Positions 46,254-57,725 of a DNA stretch of 64,000 bases are shown here, one piece after another (within the stretch, counting starts at the first letter, position 1; every line of letters begins with the position of its first letter). The notes beneath the pieces were generated by a model. That model was not told the DNA's origin and did not search any database. It saw nothing but the letters and a program-made list of their open reading frames with translations. A program made the position numbers and the translations under genes. This DNA comes from Pseudopyrenochaeta lycopersici (lineage: Eukaryota; Ascomycota; Dothideomycetes; Pleosporales; Pseudopyrenochaetaceae), in assembly GCA_003313425.1 (NCBI GenBank), contig NHZP01000045.1, forward strand, positions 186,001-250,000, given 5' to 3'.

Positions 46254-48331
46254 TCAAAAAGTATTTGCCTGCCACGCATCGAGGTTTGTATACGGCATTT
46301 GACCAAAGACATACTCCTCAAAGCCGAAATCATTTAATCCAATTGATTCATAAGCATCAAAGGCTTTCATGAGGCCATCAATGTCATGCCTTGAAGCGAA
46401 AAGAACACTATCTGGGGTTAAACCATGCTGATTTGAGACTTCAGTAGGAGAGAGTGTGTTCGTAGTGGTCATTTCCGATGTTCCGTGGATGTCCAAAAGT
46501 TCTAGGAAACCATTGATTCCGTGTACCATGTCTCGCACAAAGTGCTTCTCATTGAGATTATTTGCAATCTCTGAAAATAAACTTGCCAATTGTTTTGACA
46601 GCCGAATTACTTGATGTGTGTCAAAGAGAAGACCGAGGCTTGTAGTTCCGAGATTCGATGCAGGCGAGCGTGTGAGAGTCGTGTCGTTCCATGGCCTTGC
46701 CATCTCTAAGAGAAAATTCACGCTGGTGGCTATCATGCTGTGTATGAAGGTTGGAACAGCAGCCATCGCTCGGCGAAGGTCAGGCTCTTCGACAGCCAGC
46801 GTTAAGATGCTCGTGGCAGCAGAAGTAGCCACATTCGCAGCCTCACGACGATCGCAAGATAGTGATTCCAATGCAGATGCGCTGGATAGAAGTATTGCTT
46901 TGAGCGCAAGCAAATTTAATTGAAATCGAGCGAAATGATAGTAGAGTATCACAAGTTTAGAAGAGAAAGACCCGATGACCGGGCTGTCGAGTGCTCTCGC
47001 CTGCCATGAGAGCCTCCACTGTTCCAGGGCGACATTGAAGCGGCACAATAACTGGATGTCAGGCTCCTTGGGCGGATACTCCGGTTCACTTTCGAAATGT
47101 CGGTGTACATTCGTTAGAATATTCAACCATGTGGCCTGCGCTCCTAGGTGAATATCTCCTACAGACGTTTTCGGATCAGCAAGGAAGGCCTCGGTAGTTC
47201 TAACTAGGTATTCTTCATGTATCATTGGCGGTCGTCCGTATGCGATGCTGAGCTGGTGGTCGCAGATGTACAACGCATACCATAGTCGGACATTTTCGCG
47301 TTGTTCTTCCGCTCCCTTCCGGAATTTTGGAAAGGATTGATGTATATTCATCTCAATGGCAATTCGGACCGCCATACCACACATTTTTCAGTTCAAATTT
47401 GGGAGATAAAATGCCCCGAGAGCCAAAGCACGGATATCGTCGATGTTCTGCGACTGAGACAGGGTGATAGTATGTGCCAGCGAAACAAAGGCAGCGTAGC
47501 ATTTCTGAAGTGCGTCATCTTGAGTCGGGCTTTGTAATGCTGCAATTGTGAGAACAGCAGCTGTGAGGAGCGAAGATTTGTTGCGGGTAATGCTGAGGGA
47601 ATCATAGGGGAAGACTAGTCCGTCCCATAGATAAAGATGTATATGCCGCATATAGCGGTCGAAGAGCTTTTCTGCTTCAATCGAGGACAGGATCCCTTGG
47701 GAGATAAAATCTTCCGCTGTTGAGCTAGAATTCTTCTCAGAAACTGCGTTGTTTTGTAATATTCGAATCCTGATTAAGTTATACAAACCCCTCATAGGCA
47801 CCGTGGTAAGGCTAGACTCTCTACTAGAATCTTGCTCAGCGACTTCATCGAGACGCATATCTATTGGGATTACAAGCATTCTAGCATGTTTTATGTTCAA
47901 TTCCATGTATGCTGAGACAATGCTCAAACCCGGTGGTGGCGTTGAGTGGGTAGGTTGCTCAAGAGGTGGGAGTCGATTGTGCTGCAAAAGTTTCTGCGCC
48001 GCACCACGTAAACTTGCAATCTCTCCCATTATATTCGCTTTCCATCTGAAACCCAGTCAGCTAGGAGTATGAGTGTTTGGCGACAGCGGGCCACTTACGC
48101 TGCATCTTCATCCCAATGCTGTCGGTTCAAATCATATGGCAAACATGATAGCCCACCGCGAAGGCACTTCGCGCATTTCTTTTGGTCTGTCACCGGTTCA
48201 CACTTTATCTTGTGACTCTTACATTCTACACCTGCATAGGATCAATACTTTGTTCTATATCCAGCTATGTGCTCCTTACAAGCTCTCGCCCTCGGGGTGT
48301 GCGGAGGAGCTCGCTCTCCTTTGTGGTCCAT
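46254..48331 (-). pseudogene. Zn2Cys6 transcription factor with one in-frame TGA
   Basis: Exons 48331-48280, 48231-48099 and 48045-46254 share one frame of 659 codons. Exon 1 ends on the first base of the first zinc cysteine; splicing gives CVECKSHKIKCEPV and then CAKCLRGGLSC, a full six-cysteine motif. The regulatory domain follows (YLWDGLVFPYDSLS, then GMAVRIAIEMNIHQ, YICDHQLSIAYGRPP). The only defect I see is TGA at 47390-47388, where family members normally have Trp (NL-W-KMCGMAVRIA context). No short intron can remove it. A truncated product would keep the DNA-binding domain but lose the C-terminal half. It could be a young pseudogene, a readthrough site or a sequencing error. Confidence 0.8.
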
Positions 48332-49152
48332 AGTTTCGCTTCGCCGTTTCAGCGTCTGGGGCATACTGGATCAGTTTATGAGATATCGATATTCTGGGAA
48401 GCCGAGGATTTCACTAGGCAGGTTCCAATCGTGTGCATTTTAGAGAAATGTTAGTTGCGCTAGAGGTAGACAAAAGTGGGGCAGCACCGGTGCATATCCC
48501 GATCCGCAATGCCTACCTACAGCCAGCATTTCAAAAGAATGGTCGCCATAATAGCCTGCCCTTTGTTACTTTAAAGTGTTTCGTTTTCAGTCATTCTGAT
48601 GGTCAGACCACTCAAGCTTTTCACGGTGTAGAGGCGTTTATTTGTCAATCTCGATTCCCTCTGCGCGCTATTTCTACAAGAGACCGCAGGCTGGTAGTAG
48701 TGTGTTTCTAATATTGAGTATTCTCGATCGTTTTATGTTGGCCAATCGCCCATGTTCCTGTAGTGATATACTTTGTATAATGAATATTTGCTGGTATTCT
48801 TAGAAAAGCAGCCTGGGTTATTACGTCTAATATCTACACAAATTTGACTCCTACTAGCAGGTTTGTTAACAATACTGCAATTATTATTGAGTATCATTAT
48901 TATTACTATATTTTTAGAAGCTACTTATATATTAAATTGTATATAATAATATCTCCTTCTATTAGCTAGATAGTACAGTCTTTTATAACTTTATTACTTA
49001 TCTCTTACTACGCGTAAGTATTACTTTACTTTATAGTTAAACCACGCGTAACTAGATTATATAAGGCTACTAAATTTATAAAGCTACTATAAAAATACCT
49101 TATATAACCCTAAATTATTTTCTTTAGAGATTAAACATAGGTTAGTAGGGTA
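48332..49152. other. Regulator upstream region grading into AT-rich DNA
   Basis: 48332-48840 is ordinary intergenic DNA. 48840-49140 is strongly AT-rich and ends with GTTAGTAGGGTAG, a word also found at the inner edge of the right TIR near 52416, so it may be part of a related degraded element. Confidence 0.4.
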
Positions 49153-49508
49153 GAGTTAACAAGGTGGTTCGGCACAATCCCGCAGTTCTGGTGTTGTGAA
49201 TGAGAGGTGACGCTGGAATCAAATGTGCGCGAACAGGAGCAGCCCTGCCTGTGCAGTCTGCTAGAAACGAAGGTATGTATGGAGCCTGATTAAAAGTAAT
49301 AAGCAAAATGGTCTGAAATCTCGTTGAATTGATGCAGCTAATGCACTAGCTATCTCACAAAATTTCAGTTTTTGAAGTGAATTATCGTCGTGTGTGGTGC
49401 ATGTTGTTGAGATCTCTCGCAGCTCCAAGTCTTAAGTTATCACCAAATTTCGCTGACAAAGGAAACCTATCATCACCTGATTGCCCAGGTACCCTGCGCA
49501 ACGGCACA
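49153..49508 (+). repeat. 355-bp direct repeat, copy 1 (less mutated)
   Basis: Nearly identical to 56436-56789, from GAGTTAACAAGGTGGTTCGG to ACGGCACA. Most differences are C/T or G/A transitions in which copy 2 carries the A or T. Confidence 0.85.
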
Positions 49509-50631
49509 GTAGCTTATCCTTAAAGACTATTTAGCTTAGATCCAGCGATTATCCACAAGCTATCGAAGCCACCTAAAGGATTTGGATCGGCTGGCCGATG
49601 CATCCATTTAACACACTGAGAAGGATCGACCTCTCGAAAGGAAGATGCGGAAGGTGACATCTTCTCGCTGATTATGAGCCGGTGCACACCAGATATTTAG
49701 TTGAGGCTCCATAGTACACAAGATGCTGCGATGATAAAATACATCTGAGCTCACTAAGTCGAGGCACTTAGGGCATGTATGCCGAAATTCATCGCCAAGT
49801 AGGGCCAAGCCTCCATCATAACGTTATGCCTAAATCGAAAGGGGAAAGGCACGTGTGATAGGTGCGGGATTAAAGTTTAAATTCTAGGCCTCTCACCGCT
49901 CTATGTGATTATCATCATACACTTGTTTGAATTCGCCTTTGCGGATTTTGCATAATGATAGGCATAATGTCGCCCCAACAGCCCGGAACGTCAGCAAGTT
50001 CTCAATGTGCTCGCCCAGCGGAGATACCGTAAAAAGTCCATGCATATTACTTCCTATTTAGTACTTACTCTGTCCAGGCCAGCGTAAGCGAGAGCGGTTG
50101 CAATCTCTAGAGAGAAGACTTCACGCCAGCGGTACGAATGTAATGCATGCTTCTGATAGAGAGATACAGCTTTAGCACCCAATGCAGCCTCCGCTTCTGG
50201 AGCTAAGCAGCCCTGGCATGCCAACAATCCTCTCTATGACATCGGTTTGTTGGAAGAGGAGTTGGAATGTTTAATCTTGAGGCAAGGGAGTACAGAATGG
50301 CTGAAAACCTTACATGAGCTGTCAAACTTTAGATGAGCTCTCAAACTTTAGATAGAGATGTAAACAAGCTTAGCTGCGATATTCGCCCATGAGCAAAAAC
50401 TTTGACCATGCACTTGTTAAATCAGCCTTTCCTCTATCGGGTTAAGCATAACGTAAGGTGGCCAAGGGGAGTTCTGTGTCGCCCATAGTGACGAAATTAA
50501 ACCGACCGGGCTTGGTCTTTGGAATCGGATTGTGCGAAGCACTAAACAACGTCGATCAACGTGAGCTAGACAGGGGCACGCACCATGCGTGAACCTCGGA
50601 CCAGGTTTCTCCACAGCTAACGTACATGGCA
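49509..50631. other. Spacer without a supportable gene
   Basis: 1.1 kb of mixed composition between the direct repeat and the TIR element. A small internal duplication (GAGCTGTCAAACTTTAGAT / GAGCTCTCAAACTTTAGAT) occurs near 50316-50354. No gene. Confidence 0.5.
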
Positions 50632-52454
50632 AGCGAGCAAGCTATGTAAGCGAGCGGGCCACTCCACTAACTTTGCGCACCTCTATAAGCGTCCTACTTA
50701 ACTATAAAATTAATTACTATATAGATATCTAGATACTCGCTTTAGCAGTACCTATAGTATTCTTTTTTATATATATGCGTAAGTTATATCTAGTCTCTCT
50801 ACATCTTGTACAGCGTACTAGAGTGTTATAGTAAGGCCTTAGTTACCTTCTACTTTAGTAATACTTACACTCTATTTATTACTTAACTTCTTATTAAGTA
50901 AATAAATCTTTTTAGCTTATTTTATTAAGACTCCTTCTTTCTAAATCTACTTTCTCTTATACTTCTTTTACTAAGTTACTACCATATTAGCTTACTTAAG
51001 CTTAGTAATTTTATCTTCTATTAGCTTAGCTTTATATATTCCTACTATAGCCTTCTTCTTAAACTAACTAATAACCTTAATAATTAATACTAGTAATAAG
51101 CTATTATGCTGTTATATGCGATCGCTAATTAGAGCTAATTAAGCTTTAAGCTTACGTACGTTCCTTAGGGTTTAAGGCTCCTAGAGTGCTCCTAACTAGG
51201 CTCCTAGCTAAGGTCCTTACTAAGCTCCTAGTTAAGGTTCTTACTAAGCTGCTAGCTAAGCTTTAATAAGACAACGTCTAGCTAGAAGGAGACTAACCCT
51301 ACACCTTAAAATACTAAGTATATATTAACTAAAGTAAAAGCTTAATTAAAAGCTACTTTAAAAGTAAGTAGAAATTTAAGCTTAGTAATATAGTTAATAT
51401 AAGCCTTAATTTAGCTCTTTATATAGTAACTATATACGTTTTTAAAAAAAGAGAAGTAGCTAAAATTAAAAAGCTATAGTAGATAAGATAAGTAATGTAG
51501 TATTCAGAAAGTATAAATATTACTATTTTTATAAATTTCTTAAAATTTAAAAGAGTAATAGCTTTTATAGCTATTAAAGATAAGTAGCTAATATATGCTT
51601 ACCACTTTAATTTTTAAATAAGTACTTTAGCTATACTACTCTAAGCTAATTAGTTACTTAGCTATTATTACTAATTAAAATAGCGTAGTTATATAAGATA
51701 GTATAATTTTAGTACTAAGTAGATAAGTAGTATTAGCTAATAAAGATTCAGAAGAGTAAGACTATGTAGCTAGCTATATTAATATTTTAAATTAATATTA
51801 TTCACTTATAGTTACTTAGCTAGATAGCTTTTAGCTAGCTTCTCCTCTCTAAAATATAACTCGCTAAGGTATTACTTGCCTTGTTTTAAAGCCAACTTTA
51901 TCTAAAATACTATACTTTACTTATATCTCTTCTACTAGCTTAAATTAATAGCTTATTAGCTAAAAGTTTTTATAAAGAGCTTTCTACTTATTATATACTT
52001 AAGTAGAATATATTATAAGACTATCTATACACTTAATAAAGTTATATAACTACTTCTACTCTACTTTACTTCTACTATATACTACTAGCAGCTTATTAAC
52101 TCTATTACTTATAGCTATATATATAAATAGAAATCTATATTAATCTAGATTAAGTATATAATTTACTATTACCTTCTCTTCTAACTAAGTTAGCTTCTTT
52201 AAGTTAGGCTAGTAATTATACTAAGTAAGTACGCTAGTATAGTAGTACTAAAGTGTAGTTTAAGAGACTTTAAATATCTATATAGTAACTTACTTAGTCT
52301 AAATTTAATCTAGATTAAGAGCTAAAATTATAAGATTAATAGTAGTTTTATAAGAAGCTAGTTAAAGTTAATTTAGTAAAGATATAATTAATAGAAGTCA
52401 ATACGTTACGTAAAGTTAGTAGGGTAGGCTGCTCGCTTACATAGCCCGCTCGCT
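50632..52454. mobile_element. RIP-degraded DNA transposon or MITE-like element with ~50-bp TIRs
   Basis: Left end 50632-50685 (AGCGAGC..GCTATGTAAGCGAGC..ACTAACTTT) matches the reverse complement of about 52407-52454 over roughly 50 bp with several mismatches. The 1.7 kb between is about as AT-rich as any in the window, with no ORF. A target duplication could not be fixed. The family is not identifiable because no coding trace survives. Confidence 0.65.
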
Positions 52455-52833
52455 GTTACGAACATAAGTGGGAAGGGCGGTGGTTATGAGGATGGAGGAG
52501 AAGAGGCACGGACGACCTATGTACAGACCGGACCTCTGAACCAATCAATGACGCCAGAGTCACGTAATCCTAGGAAACCCACGCCAAGTTCGACCCAGTC
52601 CCATAGGACGGAGACAAACCCAGAAAACCTAGAGGGGGCCTTACAGGAAACCCATAAGACAAACATGTATATAGATCCCCACAATGTAGCCCCTATACCA
52701 CATTGTGATCAATCTCCAGTTATTAAGTATACAACTTAGTCTTATCTTTTTACATTCAATACCTGATCCTACTCTTCTACAGAATACTCTTAAGAATTAA
52801 ACTAGTCAACACTAGTAGCGTTATACGTAACCA
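52454..52833. repeat. Possible solo LTR
   Basis: Begins TGTTACGAAC and ends ATACGTAACCA, i.e. TG...CA with a short terminal inverted repeat (TGTTACG/CGTAACc). The interior contains normal-composition DNA. It abuts the right end of the TIR element. No flanking duplication was confirmed, so this call is tentative. Confidence 0.35.
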
Positions 52834-53341
52834 CTTGATTAGATCTTTAACATTCGCTTGCTATGTACGTTAGCTTTTATCTAGACTATATTACATACTT
52901 AGCAAACCTTAAAAGTACGCCAATAGGAGCCTAATCGCTAGGCCCATATTTTATTAATCCAGCTAGACTCTTTAAGAAAGCCGTGTTCGCTAAGACAGAT
53001 TTGAAGTATTGTTCGGCGGCATTGCGGGCCCTTTATGTGCTTTTTATATCTGCTCCAGTTCAGATTTGACATATACGGCATAGAGGCCAGGGTAATCCTA
53101 GTCAACTGGAGCCTCCATTTGCGCGCAGCTGCCCTTAATACGAAAAAGTGGTACAAAGCGGGGAATGTGACTCACTCTCATTTCCTTGGAACCCACAGTT
53201 TTCCTGCCCTCAGTTATATAAGATCATGTTTTCAGAGCTCGAAATTCTTTATCTTGATATAAGTTTTCAAGCCAGTCCTATCCCATCAGCTTTCTACACC
53301 GATTGAAAATTCTCTCCCTGACATATATTGTCTTTCAAATC
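52834..53341. other. Intergenic region and NmrA-like gene promoter
   Basis: 508 bp; no gene or repeat recognised. Confidence 0.5.
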
Positions 53342-54461
53342 ATGGCCTTCAACCGTATCGCTGTCTATGGTCACCGTGGATTCGTTAGCTCTCGAGTTGT
53401 TGCTGCTCTAATTGCCTCGGGAGCTCTAATTACTGTTTTGCATCGCCCTAGTTCGGATACCTCCAATCTCCCCGATCATGTGAAAAAGATTAAAGTCGAC
53501 GTTCTTGATGAAGACGCTTTAGTTGGTGCCTTGCAAGATATAGACATTGTGATGTTAGTTAGAGCTACTGCGCATCTGTACCTTTTCGAATCTATGCTAA
53601 TGGATTTCCCAGTTCTCTTGTTGGAGACGAGGGTACCGACAGACAGTATGGCTTTGTGAAAGCTATCCCTAGGACTAATGTCCAGCTTTTCTCCCCTTCG
53701 GACTTCTGTCTGCGATATTGTGAGCAGGGAATGCGCATGCCCTGTATGAAGGCAAAAGCGAAAGTCGAAAAGGCTTCTAAGGATGCTGGAATTCCAACCT
53801 CCGTCATCCACGTAGGAAATTTCGCTGAATTCACGCTAAATACAACGTCAGTCACCAACTGACCACTCGCAATATTTATCCGTAACTGACTTTCACAAAT
53901 TATAGGGCAGTGGGTATTGATTTGCAGAATAACATATTGGTCTACACCGGCAACTCCGCTAGCGAAAAAGTTACTATGTGGTGCGTAGCATTTTACCCAA
54001 AGACTCCTTCTCATCTAAATTATTCGGTTGGTCTGATTCAACTAATTCCTTGTAGCACCAAGGACTACGTAGCAGCTGCGTACGTCGACATATTTACCAC
54101 CAGACCTATACCCACTATACAGAACCGGACCATCACCTTGTCAGAGCTTGCACCAACAGGCATGGAAATTGCCGCGATCATGAAAGAGAAGAACGGCAGA
54201 GGCCCCTCTATTGAGACACGAAGCTTAGAGGATGTCAACCGAACGATCGAGGATTGTATCAGCAAGGAGAGTAATCTCGCTGTCCCGTCCTATTGCCGCA
54301 AGATCTGGGGAACGGGAGAAATGATGAAGATGCTTCCTAGTGATTTATGGGAAGTTAAGGACTACAAGAAAGCAAGTTTAGAGGACCTTGTCATAGGAGG
54401 AAGATTGGAAAGCTATAGAGTCATCCCCAATCATGTTGTGGATTACCTAAAGAGGCTCTGA
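53342..54461 (+). CDS. NmrA-like / isoflavone-reductase-type oxidoreductase
   Basis: Four exons (53342-53553, 53613-53846, 53906-53980, 54056-54461) give 308 residues. The dinucleotide-binding segment is IAVYGHRGFVSSRVV at the N-terminus, followed by VTVLHR-like ITVLHRPSSD, the strand IDIVISLVGDEG created by splicing, and LFSPSDFC. The C-terminal half resembles the substrate domain of fungal PCBER/NmrA proteins. Such proteins are NAD(P)H-dependent reductases of small molecules or redox sensors that bind GATA factors; the fungal ones of ~300 residues are mostly metabolic enzymes. It sits as an intact island between degraded repeats. Confidence 0.82.
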
Positions 54462-56435
54462 GACATATAAGCTCAGATATATATTGCTGGGCGACATAGG
54501 GTGCCGGGTCACTCCCAAAAAATAGGACTACTCTACAAAACATGTAAATTGCCAATAATGTAACGTAAGCGATCGCTGGATGCACCAGCGACTAAGATAG
54601 AGCACTTGATTTTACAGTGCCCGAGGTTCACCCTTTAATAAACACCCCACGTAACGCAGCACTTTTTACACCTAAATTTTAGAAAATAAACTAACTTTAG
54701 AGACTAATATCTACTTAACTACTAATTAGAATTATCTAGTTTCTTCCATTTTTAGTAAGAATATCTTATATATTAACTTTAGAATTTTAAAATTATGTAG
54801 TTTAATTAGATACGTAGCTTTTTCTAAATACTAATAAAATTTAGCTTTTTATATAAGCTATTTATAGAAGTTCTAAATAAGCTAAAACTTTCCTACTTTA
54901 GCATATATTCTAAGATTATAATATAAGAAGTTAATATTTAACTGAACTTTAATAAATTACTTATTTAAAGTTTTCTAGAGTATATAACTGTAACGTACAG
55001 TTTTAGGTAATAGTACTTGCTTTACACTATAGATAATAGTAAAGGAATAGTTTAGTATTACTATAACTTAGCTATAAGAGAGAACAATACTTATTATTTT
55101 TACTTTATATAGTTAGTATACGTTTAAAGTAAATTCTTTATAGTACGCGCTAGCCCTTAAGAAGGCCTAGCACTATAATACTCTAATACTAAGGTTTAAA
55201 TTTATAATACTATATTATAATGTACGCAGTCTTTAAAAATACTAAAATTCTTCTATCTTTCTACCTACATAAGCTATAGCTTTAAAACGTTAATATATAT
55301 ATTTAGAGTATATAAGTAATAATATAAGAAAATAATTATTATATTTAAGCTAGTATTAAAAGAGTAACTTAAGTTTTTAGTTTAGCTTAAAAAAACTAAA
55401 ATACTTAATTATATAATATTTAGAAGTATTATTACTGTCCGTACGAGGTGAACTGCTTATTCTTGTACCTATTCGGCCCGACTCTCAGGGGCTCTCAGGG
55501 GCTCTCAGGGGCTCCTAGGCAGCCTATATAGAGGTCTCTCTCTCTTGCGAGAGAGAGGCCAGGTCAAGGAATACAATTATCTTTCATCTCCCCCCTGAGC
55601 GTACGCGGGTGCGGCTCTGTTGGTACCACCAGATGCGTAGCCATCTAGAGAGGTAAAAGCCAACCGACAAAATTACTATTATTTAACTTTATTTTTTAGT
55701 TTAACTTATTTTTAATTTAAAATTTTAGCTATATACTAATATTTTAATTGTATTATAAAATAGCTTATACTTTTATATAGTATATTAAAATAGTAATTAT
55801 ATTCGTAAGTAAAATATATACTTTAAACTTTAATAATCTAACTTATATAATAAATATTTTCATATTTTTTTAGTTTAAAAAGCCTACTTGTTAAAGCTAT
55901 ATAAATCTTTAACTATAGACTATTGTTATAAGTATTTTAATATATTAATTTTATTATTATATTTAACTTATATTTAAAATTTTATAGTAATAGTACTTAT
56001 ATATATTATATAATTAAGTAATTTACTTTTTTATAAGTATGAACTTAAAACTAGTATAAGTCTTTTAAAATTATCTTAAATTTGATAATTTTTTTTAAAT
56101 TATTACTAATATACTATAGATTATATATTTAAATTTTATAAATATAGCTATCTAGATAGAAAGATAGAAGGATTTTAGTGTTCTTAAAGACCGCATGCAT
56201 CAGGTGGTGGAACACGTTAATCGTCACGACCCACCACGCCTAAGTGGAGCTCTCTGAGCTCGAATCAGGCGATGTAAAATGCATATTTATCGCAAACAAC
56301 GCTATGTGACTTGTTATCCCGCACTCGTCATGCTTTGAGGATAGGAATAAGTTTCCATCTGCTCTAGCTCCAGCCTGAGCGCTGGCCCTTGCAGTGGACC
56401 GTGCCAAATAAATTATATAGGTGGCTCCTATTGTG
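54462..56435. other. AT-rich, RIP-like block with a GC-rich island
   Basis: Two very AT-rich stretches (about 54660-55430 and 55670-56180) without ORFs surround a GC-normal island (about 55435-55665). The island holds a 10-bp tandem repeat, a TATA-like CCTATATAGAGG and a CTCTCTCTC/GAGAGAGAG inverted repeat (55536-55557). This may be an LTR or promoter segment of an otherwise destroyed element. Confidence 0.5.
55481..55510. repeat. Short tandem repeat, 3 x 10 bp
   Basis: Three consecutive units of (A/G)CTCTCAGGG, followed by a partial GCTC unit. Directly upstream of the TATA-like sequence in the GC island. Confidence 0.8.
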
Positions 56436-56789
56436 GAGTTAACAAGGTGGTTCGGCACAATCCCGCAGTTCTGGTGTTGTGAATGAGAGGTGACGCTAGA
56501 ATCAAATGTGCGTGAACAACAGGAGCAGCCCTGCCTGTGCAGTCTGCCAGAAATGAAGGTAAGTATAGAGCCTGATTAAAAGTAATAAGCAAAATAGTCT
56601 GAAATCTCGTTAAATTAATATAGCTAATGCACTAGCTACCTCGCAAAATCTCAGTTTTTGAAGTGAATTGTTGTGGTGTGTGGTGCATGATGTTGAGATC
56701 TCTCGCATCTCCAAGTCTTATCACCAAATTTCGCTGACAAAGGAAACCTATCATCACCTGATTGCCCAGGTACCCTGTGCAACGGCACA
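56436..56789 (+). repeat. 355-bp direct repeat, copy 2 (RIP-type transitions)
   Basis: Second copy of 49153-49508. For example GAATTGATGCAGC in copy 1 is AAATTAATATAGC-like here: three TG-to-TA or CA-to-TA changes within about 13 bp. It lacks a few bases present in copy 1 and has small insertions. Confidence 0.85.
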
Positions 56790-57725
56790 CCATGAGCTTT
56801 CTGAACAGACTATGGTCCGTCTAATAGAGCACTAGAAAATTGTTGCCCGGCTCCTTTTCCTCCAGAACATCTCGTATAAGACAACCATAGGACGTCCTGT
56901 GAACCTACAGTAGTTTTATAGTGCGAGATGTAGGATTATATAAGACACATACCATGTATATATACATATTAAGTGACAGCCTCATAGCTTGTTATGTTTT
57001 ACTTTTTAATCATTTTTAATTAAATCCAACATTTTTTAACGTTTCGAAAACTCTTATTACCCTTTTTATGGAGGTACTGTTGTTGTCAGGGACTATATTG
57101 GGTTCACTGGCATAGGAAGGTTAATTGGGCAGTAAAGAGTCTTTTGTTAGTCTACTGTACCTGTCTTTTGTTAATGCTTGCACCTCTGATTATTTTTTAT
57201 TTGTGTTACACTGAGACTTCTGTCTTCCAACAGGCACATTTATCAATTCTACGCCTCTAATTCTACTCGGATGAAACTAGCACAAGTGCAAATTGGGCAT
57301 AGACATCTTGAAATCGAGGCATATACTGGTCTGTCACCGAACTCGAGGCTGAGATGCAGCAAAGTGGGTTTACCTTTCACTAGATACGGTAAATAACTAC
57401 GGAATATGTATTTGTCCCTGTAAGATTGGATTTATGAACACTTTCTGATCACAACCGGCAAAATCTCTCAGTACCCAAACCAATAGATTCGTCACAACGC
57501 CGCAGTATTCTGGTCAAGAAGGGACCACATGATAGAGAGGCAGGACATCTAGTGTAAAATATTGATACTTGGTATAGCACGACAGTGGCCTCAGCATGAG
57601 AGAATGCTATTGTACAGCCTGATTACAGAAGGCACTAATCTAGTGCTACTAGAAGTCTATTTGCATTGGCTCATGTTGAGACATTATAGTTATAGAGAAC
57701 AACTAGTTCGCTGTCAAATTTACCT
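56790..57725. other. Intergenic region without a supportable gene
   Basis: About 0.9 kb, AT-leaning. Short frames only (for example 57562-57753), no homology cues. Confidence 0.5.

Noticed and set aside
47380..47395. Intron removing the TGA in the 46-48 kb regulator
   Set aside because: No GT-AG pair of acceptable length around the codon that would keep the frame and the conserved flanking residues.
49153..56789. Direct repeats as LTRs of one 7.6-kb retrotransposon
   Set aside because: The repeats lack TG...CA ends, no gag/pol traces lie between, and an ordinary NmrA gene does.
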